A DNA stretch of 64,000 nucleotides from Isoetes taiwanensis. Lineage: Eukaryota > Streptophyta > Lycopodiopsida > Isoetales > Isoetaceae. The stretch spans positions 12,236,803 through 12,300,802 of the forward strand of contig JAJEKV010000044.1 in assembly GCA_021234155.1 (NCBI GenBank), in the 5' to 3' direction. Positions 11,904 through 22,614 of the stretch are shown piece after piece. A model generated the notes under the pieces. That model made no database searches, had not been told where the DNA came from, and was given only the letters and a program-made list of their open reading frames with translations. Every line of letters starts with the position of its first letter. Position 1 is the stretch's first letter. The translations under genes were made by a program, and so were the position numbers.

Positions 11904-12164
11904 AGTATTGTGATTGGATACGGAATCCTCAAAAATGGGGAGGTTAGTAAAGATTTCTTTTGGTACGCTAGGCCATGTAGCTCTCTTATCACGAGTAAAC
12001 CTTTGTATTTCAACTTCAACAAATCTTATATTGACGTCTAACTTGATTTTATTATGTTTTATTTGTTATTCAATGGCAGGCACTATTGAGCTTGCAATTC
12101 TGGCTGAATACTAGAAGACTGAAATTGCAGCTTATGGTGTTTAAACTACAACCTTTATGGCCAG
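11904..12164 (+). pseudogene. OTU1 (YOD1-type) deubiquitinase gene fragment, two exons
   Basis: OTU1-type enzymes are OTU-domain cysteine proteases that trim ubiquitin, typically with CDC48/p97. Two consecutive exons of the OTU domain are visible. Exon 11904-11942 encodes YCDWIRNPQKWG; a 137-bp intron has clean GT and AG borders; exon 12080-12164 encodes GTIELAILAEY, then EIAAYGV, ending at CAG|GTAAGT. The family reads close to EYCAWILDPEKWGGAIELSI and REIAAYDIQTTRC there. The second exon has a TAG at 12112, a TAA at 12142 where glutamine (CAA) is expected, and a frame change before the LYGQ equivalent. The catalytic Cys block (DNSCLF) upstream and the His block downstream were not found. It is a broken fragment, perhaps carried by the Helitron whose 3' end is at 18,800. 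Confidence 0.8.
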
Positions 12165-12316
12165 GTAAGTCCTGTAGATTTAGTTGGTGCAAAATATCTA
12201 TAGCATTACAATCAACACTATAATTTTATTGATATTTTCGGACTTTTAGTTGCTGCATTTAGTTTAGTTTTCCAAATGCTCTATTTGTGGCTGTGGATAT
12301 AGGCAATACAATTTTA

Positions 12317-12377
12317 GAATGAGAATGAGAATGATTTTTTATCGTCCACTGAGGCCAATCGGCCTATGGGACCGATC
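12317..12377 (-). mobile_element. Very short LINE 3' end, (TTCTCA)n-type tail
   Basis: On the minus strand the segment reads ggtcccataggccgattggc then ctcagtggacgataaaaa, the same 3' terminus as LINE A, followed by three copies of a hexamer (gaatga on the plus strand, 12,317-12,333). Only about 45 bases of element remain, so this is an extremely 5'-truncated insertion of the LINE A/B family. Confidence 0.8.
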
Positions 12378-13319
12378 AATCAGGAAAGCTGGAAGTCCTC
12401 ACCGGCATGTGCAGTTAAACACGTCTTCCCTTCATTTTGCAGGTCTGAATATAAGAAAGACATCTGGTTAGTACGCTATACTTTCGACATGCCTTTCAAA
12501 GGTTATGCAGTTTGTGAAAATAACTTAAATGTACCCGGATTTCACAGTTTTTAATTTGATAGGCCTTTGTTTTTCTCTTTTTGAAGGTTAGGATTCCTAT
12601 TAACAGTTTGTGAAAATAACTTAAATGTGCCCAGTTCCATGTTTTTTATTTTGATAGGCTTCTAGGCCTTTGTTTTCTCTTTTGAATGCAACCAAAGGTT
12701 AGGATTCCTATTAACATTTCTTATGATAAAAGGAATATGCGGACCACGAGAATAAACAACTGTGACGCTTTTCGTTCTCACTCTTAATGTAGTTCCTATG
12801 TTTTATACTTATCAAGTCTAGATCCATCCCGGATCCAAGATCTTTGTGGTCCATGTGACCAAACCGAGAAAGCGTCAAAACAAGCTCTATGTTATTGTTG
12901 AAGTTTGCTTATCCTTTTAAGACACTTTTATCGAATCTTTTCAAACAAGCCCAAACAGGTTGGAAGTGTTGCAGAAGAGTCCTATTAAGTACATGTTAAA
13001 ATATTTGTTTATTTCCAAGTGCCACCTAAAAGCAACCGAACTCACAACATGTTTATTTTTTAGCCCCGCCATCCGAAATACCATCGTGTGTTGACATAAG
13101 TTACAATGTGTAAAACTATAATATTGCAGAAGCGAGAGCTACAAGATGGTTTGTCCTCCTGTCCATTCCAGTTTATTAAAGCCATCCAATTTTGTTATGT
13201 TTGTCATATATTTTTGCCTTAAAGTGCCACACATGCATATTTTAGGGATGTTTATACTCATGCTATCAAGGCGAGGTTATGTAGTTAAAGGACAAAAACT
13301 ATCATTGTCTGTCCACCTA
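12378..13319. other. AT-rich unassigned DNA
   Basis: No gene or transposon was recognised. A block near 12,575-12,620 (gttaggattcctattaacag, taacttaaatgt) is repeated at about 12,690-12,720, giving a short local duplication. The expected downstream OTU1 exon (the region with the catalytic His) was looked for here and not seen. Confidence 0.4.
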
Positions 13320-13441
13320 TAGCTAGCTATGTGTACAAATTCTCTATGGATGCTCTCCCCGCCTTTTTCTTTTTTTGCAATTTTGAATACATATACATGT
13401 CTCGTGGACGTTAAAAAATTTATTCTATTCTATTCTATTCT
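13320..13441 (+). mobile_element. LINE C: short truncated LINE 3' end with (TTCTA)n tail
   Basis: The segment ends in gtctcgtggacgttaaaaaa followed by four copies of ttcta up to 13,441. The ctcgtggacgttaaaa block is the 3' terminus shared with LINE A and LINE B. The left boundary is uncertain. LINE B starts immediately after, so one LINE inserted at or next to the tail of another. Confidence 0.72.
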
Positions 13442-13591
13442 ATGGCGCTTAGGGTTTCAGCCCTGCTCTTTTGCTCATAACTCGGGATTCCGGTGTCAGA
13501 TTCAGGTGTTCTTGGGCTCTTTGGAAAGCTTATCGAATGAGCTTTCCGTTGGTGTATGGTTTGTATGGTGTTTCCTCTGTTTTAGTCGACG

Positions 13592-14400
13592 GAATCCACC
13601 TGACAGTCCCGCCCTCTATGGCAACCCCGACAACATGCATGCGTTGAAGAAAAGAGCCCTTAATCTGATACCTCGTCCCCATCGAGGCAGGTATCACATG
13701 CTGAGGCAATCAGGGTTGTACAGGAACAGGCCGGTTCCCTCCAGGCTAAGCTGGCAAGCTTGGAGGCATCACGGGGCCATCTGCCAGGGGCTGCGCTCAA
13801 GAAGCACAACAGAAGGAGCGAATTTCCCTTGTGGGTTCGGCTCGGGATTATGATTGCGGGGGAGCCCAAAAGGCTAATGACCAGATAAGAGGGGAGATAC
13901 AAGCAACAATGCAAAATTAGTCACGGAGATGGGGCACCGCTTGGATAAGGTCCACCCAGCGGGATGGAAGACATGGCGCAAGCATCGGCCGACATGAAGG
14001 GGTTGCCGCAGCCAGTTGTACAAGTCACAAGCATGGCTGGTCGGATAGATGCTAAGGAAAAGGATGTGGAAGCGGTGCGTATGTGCTCCAATTCCTTGAT
14101 GAAGCAAAGGCGCATTGCGGGAGATGTCGAAGATGCTCACATATAGAGAACCATATGGCCCACTTACGTTAAAGAGATGCGTGACCTCCGAATGGAGGTG
14201 CAACGAGTCCCGAGTGCATCACGCTCATCTACACCGGCACCCCATACCGGAGGCCGAGGTGGCTCAGTGGAATCGCGGTACTGCGGAGGAGCAAGACATC
14301 CGTGCACGCCGCCTCAACCTTATTGTGGGGATTGCCGAGGAGCAAGGCGAGGATTTGCCAGTAAGCTTACCACCCCGGTACTTGCAAAGCTCCAATTGAT
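13592..14400 (+). pseudogene. LINE B ORF1-like (RNA-binding gag) remnant
   Basis: Fragments read in changing frames. A heptad-like helical stretch sits at about 13,964-14,146 (MEDMAQASADMKG ... IDAKEKDVEAV), as in coiled-coil ORF1 proteins. It is followed near 14,304-14,360 by RARRLNLIVGIAEEQGEDLP, which resembles the start of the RNA-binding domain of L1-type ORF1 proteins (arginine-rich, N-(L/I)-I-x-G-I-x-E-E). I infer a nucleic-acid chaperone role from position and this motif only. Stops and frame changes make it non-functional. Confidence 0.6.
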
Positions 14401-14461
14401 TTTGGTTATCAAGAGTCCAATCGTGGTCGGAGGACCGAGCATGAGACCTCGCTAGTTAAGT

Positions 14462-17400
14462 TTGCGCCTTGGATTGGGAGGCAAATCTTTGTTGTTGCAC
14501 CGCACTTACGCCCATATACCCGATCCGGATCTCACGCCACCGCAACAACGGGGAAAGAAGCCAAGAGTTGGTCAAGATAAGAGAGATTCGGCAAGCCGGA
14601 GGGGCTGGGCCGGTTTGGTTAATGGCAAGATGAAGGTATATATGCCTCCCCGCCGACAAGTGAGGCAAGATTCTAACAAATACCACCATGAAGGGGCAGA
14701 GCGTCCAGGGGCATCAAAAGCGTGCCGTGGAGAGGGCGGATTGAGGCCTTCCACAACCGCGGCAAAGACATCCATCGGGTCCCGTGAGCAGGTCGCCCGA
14801 AAGTTATTCCAACCACGCCAGGCCCCCGCCCCGCACTCGATGGGTCCACAAACCGCAACAAAGATAGGGAAAGTGTCTTCGCATTGTTTCACGGAATTGT
14901 AGGGCTTCCCGTGGCGGAAGGGCGATGGCTTGAATGGGACCGCGATGAGACATGGACATCGCCTTCTTCCTGCAGGAGACATGGGAGTATGAAGGGCATC
15001 GATTGCCCGGATTATTCGAGGATATCGGCATTTCTCACTTGCTAATGAGCCATGGCGGCGGCGGGTACGGTGGAGTGGCTTGCTACTTTAGGGATGCCTT
15101 AGCATGCAAGATCACACTTCAAGTCTGATGCATTTAACCGCTACATGTGGATAATGGTATTAGAGCCTGGTCATGTCCCATTGTTTCTTGCTAGTCGCTA
15201 CATTCCCCATGCAGGCTCTAAGTTCTACCAGGTACATGATGCATACGCATGTCCGTGATCTTTGAGTATAGGGAATCAGATGATGACATAGACCGCTATA
15301 GACAAAGGGGCCAGTGTTTTGCTAGGAGATTTCAATGCTCGTGACGGCCAAGCAGCTTGCGGTCGGTGACCTTCCAAGGTGACGCTAATGTCGATCCACT
15401 TTGGCTTGAGACACCGCTACCAAAGATACACGGCACTCCCTGTGATATGGTGGCTAGACCATTTGGCGTGGTAAATGGTCCAGCTCGCCAGGTTTTTGAC
15501 ATGGTAATTTGTAATGGTATGCATGCCGATGGCCACACTGTCGGGGGGTGTTACTTGCGTGAGTGATAGGCGTGATGGGGGAGCTAGTGTGTTGGATTAC
15601 CTTCTCGCCTCGGTAGCAAAGACTTGACATGGTTACACACTTCTCCATTGGCACAAGCACGGGGATGAGGAGGCTTTGTCCGATCACTACCCGCTTTATG
15701 TCACGCGAATTGGGAGCACTCAATAGTGGAGACACCGCAAAGGGGGCGGAGGGTTACAATACATCCCACGCTATCGTATGGACAAGATGAATCTGTGTTG
15801 GTCTTGGGAGTTACAGGGTTTGATAGCTTCTACACACCGCAAGACAGTGTGCATGGCTGGTGAGGGCGCCGCTGTACCGCCGGGGCTTCCTTTGTAAAGA
15901 AGGGCCCTCCAAGGAGGGACACCGCGCATTTTCCCCGAGAACCCGTGGTTTGATGTTGATTGCAAGGCTCTAAAGAGCCGCCTGCGCTTGGTCATAGATC
16001 CACAGTTGCGCCCACAGCCCCTCGCAAGACTATAAGCTCTTCCTAAAAGCCAAGAAGGGGAGGTACATGGCGTAAACCCAGAGCTCGCTTGACATGCTCA
16101 TGGCGAGCCAAAAGCTTTTTGGCGAAGGTGTTATACCGCGCCAGTGGCCGGTAATGTGAGTGTGGAGCAATGGATGCACCGCTTGCGGAGTTATATGACC
16201 CTCCGTGAGCTAATGCCGTGGTCCCTGATCGTAGGAGAGGTGCTGCAGCTCACGCGGAGGATGTCCAACAGGGTCTCGTGCATCCGGGCGAATGGCAAGG
16301 CAAAGGATTTACAGGGCTGCGCAGGCGAAATGTTGAAATGGGGTGGCCCATCCGCGGTAGGGCCCCGACGGTGATCATTAACCCGTGCTCGAAAGCGAGG
16401 GGGCCCGTGAGTGGATGGTTAGTAAGGTTATTCCCTGCATAAAGCCGGGTAATACGGATGAGCCGAATTAATTACCGATGATTATGGTAAGCTCATTTGC
16501 TTGCAAAGCTCCCGGCAGGGGGTGGTGGAGAAGAAACTCACTAAGTGGGCCGAGGAGGTAGGGGTGCGGGCAATTGGCAGCAAAGCTTTCCCCGCTCACT
16601 CCACGACCGACCATATCTTCACTTTGAGAGTGTTGATGGAGGCAAGCGAATGCGCCGATGTGACTTGTATTGTCGCTTTGTAGATTTTAAGATCGCATAT
16701 GATACCGCCCCCCGAGACATGTTTGTGGCAGGTTGCAAGAATTGCGAGTTCCACGGGAGTTGCGTAATGGGGTGCATCGCCTTTATGATGGGATTTATGC
16801 CGCACCGCCTTATGAAGATCGGGCGGGTAGCTAGCACTATGGGAGTTAAGCGGGGCGCCTGTTGTCTCCAACGCTTTTTGGGTTGTACATTGATAGCTTG
16901 AGACGTGGATGCAGCACCATGGGGAGCCGGGGTGCAATTATCCGGAGGCGACCTCTGTGAGCCGCCATTATATGCGGATGATGTAGCTTTGCTAGCCCAC
17001 ACGGCCAAAGAGTATGCAAAGAAGCATTTGGATGCCCCCGATGGGTTACTCAGGGCAACGGGAATGACAATGAACTTGCACAAAACTAAGCTTCGCGATC
17101 CTGTCCTCGCAACACCCTATCCCAGAGTTATATTACGAGGGGACGTGAAGTGGAGATGGTGCGGAGCTTCAAGTATCTCGAGAATTGATTTTACTACTAA
17201 CATGCTTTGTGGGATGAGTGTGTGGAGAGGGAGAGCCGGTCAGGCCGGAAGGCTTTATATGCAGTGCAAAACGCGTGTTGCCGGATAGATCTCTGGTCGG
17301 GCGAGGAGAGCACACCCTGCTTAGAGCTTTGGTCGAGCCGGTGCTTGCTATATGGGGTGGAGGTTTGGGGCCCAAAGAAGCTAGCAAAACACGTGGGATA

Positions 17401-18010
17401 GGTTGGAAAGGATGCGCAAAAGCTTTCTTGACATATAGCTTGGGAGTGAAGGACACCGCATCGCATCGATTTTGTTGTATGAGACGGGTTCGCCTTTACA
17501 AAGATTCGCCATGCAGCATCTTACTTGCTTCCATAAGGTGGATGGGATGGATGAGCATCGCTTGCCCCCACAAAGTGCGGTTGTTAACGCAGGGCCCCAA
17601 ATGGTTGAAGAGGGTATGGGTACGGTTTGCAATCGTAAGGGATGGTTTAGGAGGTGGTCTATGGATTACCAAATGTGATGGTGGCACCGCGCAGATTCGG
17701 CGCGCAGTAATGGGCAATTGGATGCGGGCTATGCTGCCACTTTGTGGGATGCCTCTACTCTTGCAAAGCCCAAGACATGAGCACTATCACGCCGATTAAT
17801 CCCGCCTTGAGCATGGACCCCATCTGCATTTGAAAGCACACATCTCCTGTGAAGAAACGGAGAGCTATTGCTTGCCATAAGGACGGGTTTCCATTACCTC
17901 AGAATTGAAACAAAGTCGCCGGGGGATGAATGGCGCCACGGGATCCCTGTGGAGGAGAGGATATGTCGTTGTTGTGAGATGCACGTGATAGAGGATGAGC
18001 ACCATGCCCT
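14462..18010 (+). pseudogene. LINE B ORF2 remnant: AP endonuclease, reverse transcriptase, Cys/His C-terminus
   Basis: Endonuclease motifs are DIAFLQETWEYEGH (about 14,955), GGYGGVACYFRDA (about 15,061), LLGDFNARDGQ (about 15,322-15,350) and SDHYPLYV (about 15,678), matching the catalytic signatures of AP-type LINE endonucleases. RT motifs are KPGNTDEPN (about 16,443), FACK (about 16,500), an HSTTDHIFTL block (about 16,600), FVDFKIAYDTAPRD (about 16,680) and the catalytic YADDVALLAHT (about 16,970), then MNLHKTK and FKYL. Further on are YGVEVWGPKKLAK (about 17,350-17,395) and the C-terminal ICRCCEMHVIEDEHHAL (about 17,960). The YADD box is intact but no frame stays open beyond about 190 codons. 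Confidence 0.85.
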
Positions 18011-18375
18011 CCAAAGAAGGCCAAAGATATGCCCATGTCCGAAGCAAAGGCACACTAATCTTAGATGCTCGACACACCGCTACATCGCTTACTCGCATCA
18101 CCTATGGTAGCGCCGACCGGGAGCTTACATCCCGGCAGATTTTTCGGACTTGCTCTTCAGGGGCATGGTATTTGAGAGCCTACTTGTTAGGGTTTTTCTC
18201 CCAAGTGGGGTTTTTTCATCCCTGGTAGTGGGGTTCTACCGCATGCTTACATTGTTTGTTTTTGTGTTGGGGTTTTTGGCTTTTTTGCCTGTTTCTTCCG
18301 CATGTACCGTCTCATAGGCCTCTGGCCTCCGTGGACGTTAAAATAAACTTCCTTCCTTCCTTCCTTCCTTTTCTA

Positions 18376-18800
18376 AATAAGATTGAACATTAAGTTGAGA
18401 CAAGCACATCAGCAATAAATGCTATGGGTGCTCATTTTGTTTGCACATGGTAGATAAATGCTATAGTGGATAAGATTGAACACATCCCAAATCAACAATA
18501 TTGATAGATGAAAAGGAAAATAATTATCAATCAAATTTTTTAGCCGCTCACCATGCATAATGATCTACAATTGCACAAAATTTAGTGGACAAGCTTGCCA
18601 TATAGATTCTTTTAGCGGACCTTTACGCAAATTCAAACACAATCGACCTCATCATCATGATAATGTAACCTCATTTACATCACTCGCATCACTTACATCT
18701 CTACCATTGCAATTCATAAAAATAGTTGCCAATACCATCAATCCTCAACCACCTCTACAAACCACTACTAAAGCCCGGCAACGCCGGGCACCATAACTAG
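18376..18800 (+). mobile_element. Helitron-like element, 3' end (start unknown)
   Basis: At 18,773-18,789 a perfect 7-bp stem (GCCCGGC, loop AAC, GCCGGGC) is followed by seven bases and then CTAG at 18,797-18,800, with T next. A GC hairpin 10-12 bases before a terminal CTRR, with T after it, is the diagnostic 3' end of plant Helitrons, rolling-circle transposons that insert between A and T. The element lies on the plus strand to the left. Its TC 5' end was not identified, so 18,376 is only the edge of LINE B: the Helitron could be a short non-autonomous copy, or start before the LINEs and include the OTU1 fragment. No Rep/helicase gene is present. Confidence 0.72.
18773..18800 (+). terminator. 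Helitron 3' terminal hairpin and CTAG end
   Basis: Stem GCCCGGC/GCCGGGC with an AAC loop, spacer accataa, end CTAG, flanking T. This is the transposition termination signal of the element above, not a transcription terminator. Confidence 0.75.
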
Positions 18801-20568
18801 TATTATTCTAGTTCTAGAAAGGGCCAGAGTCCTATCACATTATTCCATACGTTAACATTGCTTTGAGCACATACAATATTCTATTCAACTCAATGTCTCA
18901 ACCTCAACCATTTAAGGTGATTAAAAGAGAAATAACAAATAAAGCTTTTTGACTTAAATATGCACATTCGAGTTAACATCATTTGGGTTCAAATCGTCTG
19001 AAATGCTTTCAATTCCAAACACTAATTTTGTATTAAATAGACACCATGGCAATGATATGGATTTAAGTTTGTGGCGTTAACAAAATAATTTGATCAAACT
19101 GTACTTATTTCAATCATTATATTGTATGGACCACATGACATCAATTTGTAGCCTATGCCTGCAACAACTACCTACTTGTTAGCCAATAAAACCATTTTTG
19201 CCATTAAGAATTGCAATACTTATAATTGTATGATAGATGGAAAAGCACAATTCTCAATTGTCAAGTATCCTTTTCTGTAAAGTAAGAAACCCCCGAGTTT
19301 AGTTTTAATTTAAAAGTTTGGAACACGGCCACTAGCTAGAAATTTGAGTGTTTCGAATGTGCTGCATTAAGGTCATGTCAAATATAATATACAAGGCAAT
19401 ACTGTTTCTTTAGATAATAATCCTCTACCATTCTGCATTACATAACAGAAAAATAGCCATATCACTACTTGTATGGAACACAAGTAAGTTTTATTACCAT
19501 GCATAAGGGTTTGTTAATGCTAACACTAGAAACACAATAGACCATTGCAGGAGCAATTAGGATAGTATTCCTAAGCCTATATGAAGCAAAACCTCAACTT
19601 GGTCTAAATACCATTACAAGAAAGTTACAAGAATAACTTTGGCTGATGACCAACAAAAGAGCTAACATAAAGTGCAAAGAGACATTTACCCAACACAAAC
19701 ATATCGACCTTAATACATCTTGAACTAAAGTGTGTCGCACATACTCCCCATATTCATGACCAATTATAGGCATATATACTTATTCATAGGCAATGCTGGA
19801 GTATTTTCAATGTCCCTTTTAAGTACACTGAGTTGCTTTAGAAGCAATATGCAGTTTACACGTTTCAGAGCCTTTGTACACATCAGGATGATAAATTTTC
19901 ATCCGAGATCGAACTTCATTTAAGAAGACAATGATAGACCAATTACAAGTAGAACTTCCAAAAACATAAAAATAAGGAGCATAACTTTGCTCTGAAAGAC
20001 GTCTTAATATCTTCTGTTGTACAATCTTCAAATAAATCTAGCACGTCCAGAGGGATCCGGTTTCTTCATACGAGAATTCTAAAAATTGAAAGACATAAAA
20101 TAGATGCGTGAATATAGTCTGGAAACAAGTCTGTCATTTCTAAAACTGGCTTACCAAGACTAATTCTACCTTCTTCTCAGCTGGTTGTCTAGAAAGTTAG
20201 AAAGGCACAAGGGCACTCATGCAACTTGACATCCACATTAACAGAGATTCAAATACATACTAGAGTTGGCTAGCATGACAATATATACACAATCACACAT
20301 AGAACACGCCAGTCAGATCAGGCAAATAAACATATTGGTGCCATCTATTACAGTTGCATTTAAACCCCATCTAGAGAAGATGAATAACATGCCTGATAAT
20401 CCACTCCAGAAAATCAGTATACCTTTATTTTAAATGGGTTTTGTGTTGGTGCATATCTCTTGACTGGTTTGTTTACCAACAACTTGCCAATTAGAAAATG
20501 ATAATATATATATGCAAGGAAGAGAGAGTTATAAATTCTGAAATTGACAAGTTAAATGTGCCGTGCAC
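18801..20568. other. AT-rich unassigned DNA
   Basis: No gene could be supported. A minus-strand stretch at about 19,880-19,925 translates to EVRSRMKIYHPDVYKGSET, which contains an HPD like that of J-domain proteins, but flanking helices are not convincing. Several short open frames have no family resemblance. Confidence 0.35.
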
Positions 20569-20741
20569 CTTCTCTTTGACACCCATCTTTTCTACTCGAG
20601 CATTGAGAGCATATGGGTCATTAACTGAAACACAGATAACCCACATGCCATTGGCTTTGAAGTTATCAGTATTGTTAGCATAGCTTGGCCCATGTGCGCT
20701 TATGTATATTTCTGTAAAGGCACCTTGTGATAAACCCACAG
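20569..20741 (-). pseudogene. Type II peroxiredoxin (PrxIIF-like) exon, catalytic Cys replaced
   Basis: One exon on the minus strand reads LSQGAFTEIYISAHGPSY, then a TDNFKANG block, VICVSVNDPYALNA and EKMGVKEK, ending at a GT donor (exon edge 20,569). Plant PrxIIF proteins, mitochondrial thiol peroxidases, have GAYTGVCSQQHVPSY and VICVSVNDPFAING at these places. The peroxidatic cysteine position is tyrosine (TAC, one G-to-A change from TGC). No neighbouring exons of the gene were found. I take it as a dead fragment, probably carried here with the other minus-strand gene pieces. Confidence 0.8.
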
Positions 20742-20923
20742 TTAAACTATTAATACTAGTTCATGAAAAAAAAAAAAAAATCGAAGTTAAAAAGCAATAG
20801 ACAATAGTTTAGCTTCGACATCATGCAAATATATGTAGTATAATAAATAATCTCTCTAGAAGGCAAAGAATATAGGCCTAGGCTGAATCTATTTTTCAGT
20901 TCTCCATTTTCAAGTTGGGTATT

Positions 20924-21290
20924 TTAATCTGCAGCTATAGGTTTAACTGCAAATGCACTTGATTTTCTGTGTATTCTCACTGCAGGGATTCTTATTCTGA
21001 CTATAGCTAACGACAATTTCTGGCAATATCCATAAATACCTGCTTCCGAATTCTGCATTACCATGCATCCAACAGGCAACCATGCAGTTGATGTGTCCTT
21101 CGTCTGATGAAATGTCATAACAATCTTGCATATGCACAAAATACCAACGATTGATAGTTGCTATGCCAACCCAGCTACATGCAATCAGAACAAAAAGAAA
21201 TGTGACCTTGTCTGTCTTTACACCTCTGCTTTCCATATCTTTGAAGCAGGCCAGTGCAAGCATAAGAATTACCACAATCCAAATCTCTAA
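20924..21290 (-). pseudogene. PPR protein fragment (PLS class, E-type end) with internal deletion
   Basis: The frame reads ALACFKDMESRGVKTDKVTF then LFVLIACSWVG, one PPR motif typical of organelle RNA-editing factors. It continues RWYFVHMQDCYDIS, DEGHINCMV, then directly ACWMHGNAEFGSR. In intact proteins about 40-50 residues (LLGRAG ... ALLSACRMHG) separate CMV from the ACRMHGN block, so the piece carries an in-frame-looking deletion. There is no start codon context, no further PPR array and no DYW domain. Nuclear PPR-PLS genes act in plastids or mitochondria; this one cannot. Confidence 0.8.
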
Positions 21291-21779
21291 TCAATGGAAC
21301 GAACACCAAGGCAACAAAATAAAGGAAGGAAAAGAGCCACAGTTGTGTGAGCTCAAAAGTTACTATGCTCAAAAGATATTTAGATTTAACAATTTGCAGG
21401 TGAAGAGGAACATTTAGTAGCACCTTCAGAAAATAATGGGACGAAAAGAGTCTGTACATATGAATATCAGGGGCAAATGGCATACGTTTGAAATCTAAAG
21501 ACATCGACAATGTTTTCCCTCAATCCACGCGAACATTTAGCTTGATGCTAATCCACAATATAATGAAAAGATAGATTGGCCTTATTCTAATTCAAACTTG
21601 TATATCTATGTTGCTTTTCTTTTCCTTACAACTGCAAAAAATTAAACAACCTGCTCAACATTGGTCATTTTAGTTGTAAAAGTTGGGTCTTTTTCAAATA
21701 GATCCAAAGTTCTAAACGAAGGCTTGATCAAGGAATAACCCCGAGATACATCTTCTTATGTTCGTTATATGTAATGCTG

Positions 21780-22330
21780 ATGAGGCTGTCTCTAGCATGT
21801 TGACCTTATTCTGAAGAGCCTGAAACTGCATCTGGCTTTTGGTAGTGACTGCCTAGTGGTTCTTTGAATGGTGGTTGTCTTCTCAACTTCTGATCAGAGA
21901 TGAGAAACAGTCACATTCGTCTCCTGCTCAACATGTTCCCTATCACACGCCATGGCCTCAATGCTAGTGGACAAGGTGTCCAGATGGGCCCTCAGATCAG
22001 CAAGACCCAGTTAACTTGCTGCCTTTCCAAGTGCTCTAAGTGGAGACTGTCCTCAAGTTGTTGTATGCAGGCCTCCATGCCCGTGATATGTTGTTTCTCT
22101 GTGGCCAGTTGCTTTTTGAGCAGCACCGAGGATCTGTTAGGCTGGCAATCCTAGTCGTGTTACTCTCAACCATTGCTTGGATCTGCCTTCAGTTCTGGGC
22201 ATCTTGGTGGCGGCCTCTCCTTTTCCAGTACTGTCTAGCCTGGATATTGGGGGCTTTGATGGGTGTCACCATCGAGATATACGTCTTTAAGACTTGGGGA
22301 GGGGGTTATTGGAGTCGCCATGACTATATC
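21780..22330 (-). pseudogene. Coiled-coil protein or gag-like fragment, unrecognised
   Basis: The minus strand at about 22,020-22,110 reads QLATEKQHITGMEACIQQLE then DSLHLEHLERQQVNW, and further on LRAHLDTLSTSIEAMA and REHVEQE, in two frames. The heptad pattern suggests a coiled coil. Upstream (22,250-22,330) is Pro/Ser/Thr-rich. It resembles the N-terminal parts of retroelement gag proteins, but no zinc knuckle or other diagnostic motif is present, so the origin is open. Confidence 0.4.
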
Positions 22331-22614
22331 TAGGGGTTTGGGAGTAGAGGGGGTTGGAAAGGTGCAACGGGGGAAGGGGCCAATGTAGTATGTAGCCTTT
22401 AACATGTAGAAGATATGGAAGCAAAGGATAAATGATACCTGTGGGGGTTTGGAGGGGATTAACCATGTGGGTGGGAGGTTCAAGTCCTGCTGGTGTGGGA
22501 ACCTTTTTGGAAAGGAGACCAATGATGCAAAATTTGGCTAAGCTTTTGAGCATGTGCCAACACCCCAGGTACATGGATAGATTGCCACAACCATTCTATC
22601 AGTTCCACAAAATC

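Larger units (their letters stand above)
13442..18375 (+). mobile_element. LINE B: nearly full-length non-LTR retrotransposon with (CTTC)n tail
   Basis: A roughly 4.9-kb GC-rich element in LINE order: 5' leader (gcgcttagggtttcag), an ORF1-like region (13.6-14.4 kb), ORF2 with AP-type endonuclease (14.9-15.7 kb), reverse transcriptase (16.4-17.1 kb), a C-terminal Cys/His motif (about 17.96-18.01 kb), a 3' untranslated region, then cataggcctctggcctcc, gtggacgttaaaataaa and a (CTTC)n tail. It is inactivated by many frameshifts and stops. LINE A, LINE C, the 12.3-kb tail and possibly the 33.8-kb scrap share this 3' terminus, so the family has been active here several times. Clade placement needs a tree; the short-repeat tail and C-terminal EDE-H motif set it apart from the poly(A)-ended L1-type copy at 62.6 kb. 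Confidence 0.9.

Noticed and set aside
19819-20031. HPD-containing peptide (KIYHPDVYKG) suggesting a J-domain protein fragment on the minus strand
   Set aside because: Only the HPD and a few residues fit; the flanking helices are not J-domain-like and no splice context was found.
22430-22510. B-box-like ggttcaagtcctgc suggesting a tRNA-derived SINE
   Set aside because: No matching A box at the right distance, no clear 3' tail and no second copy in the window.
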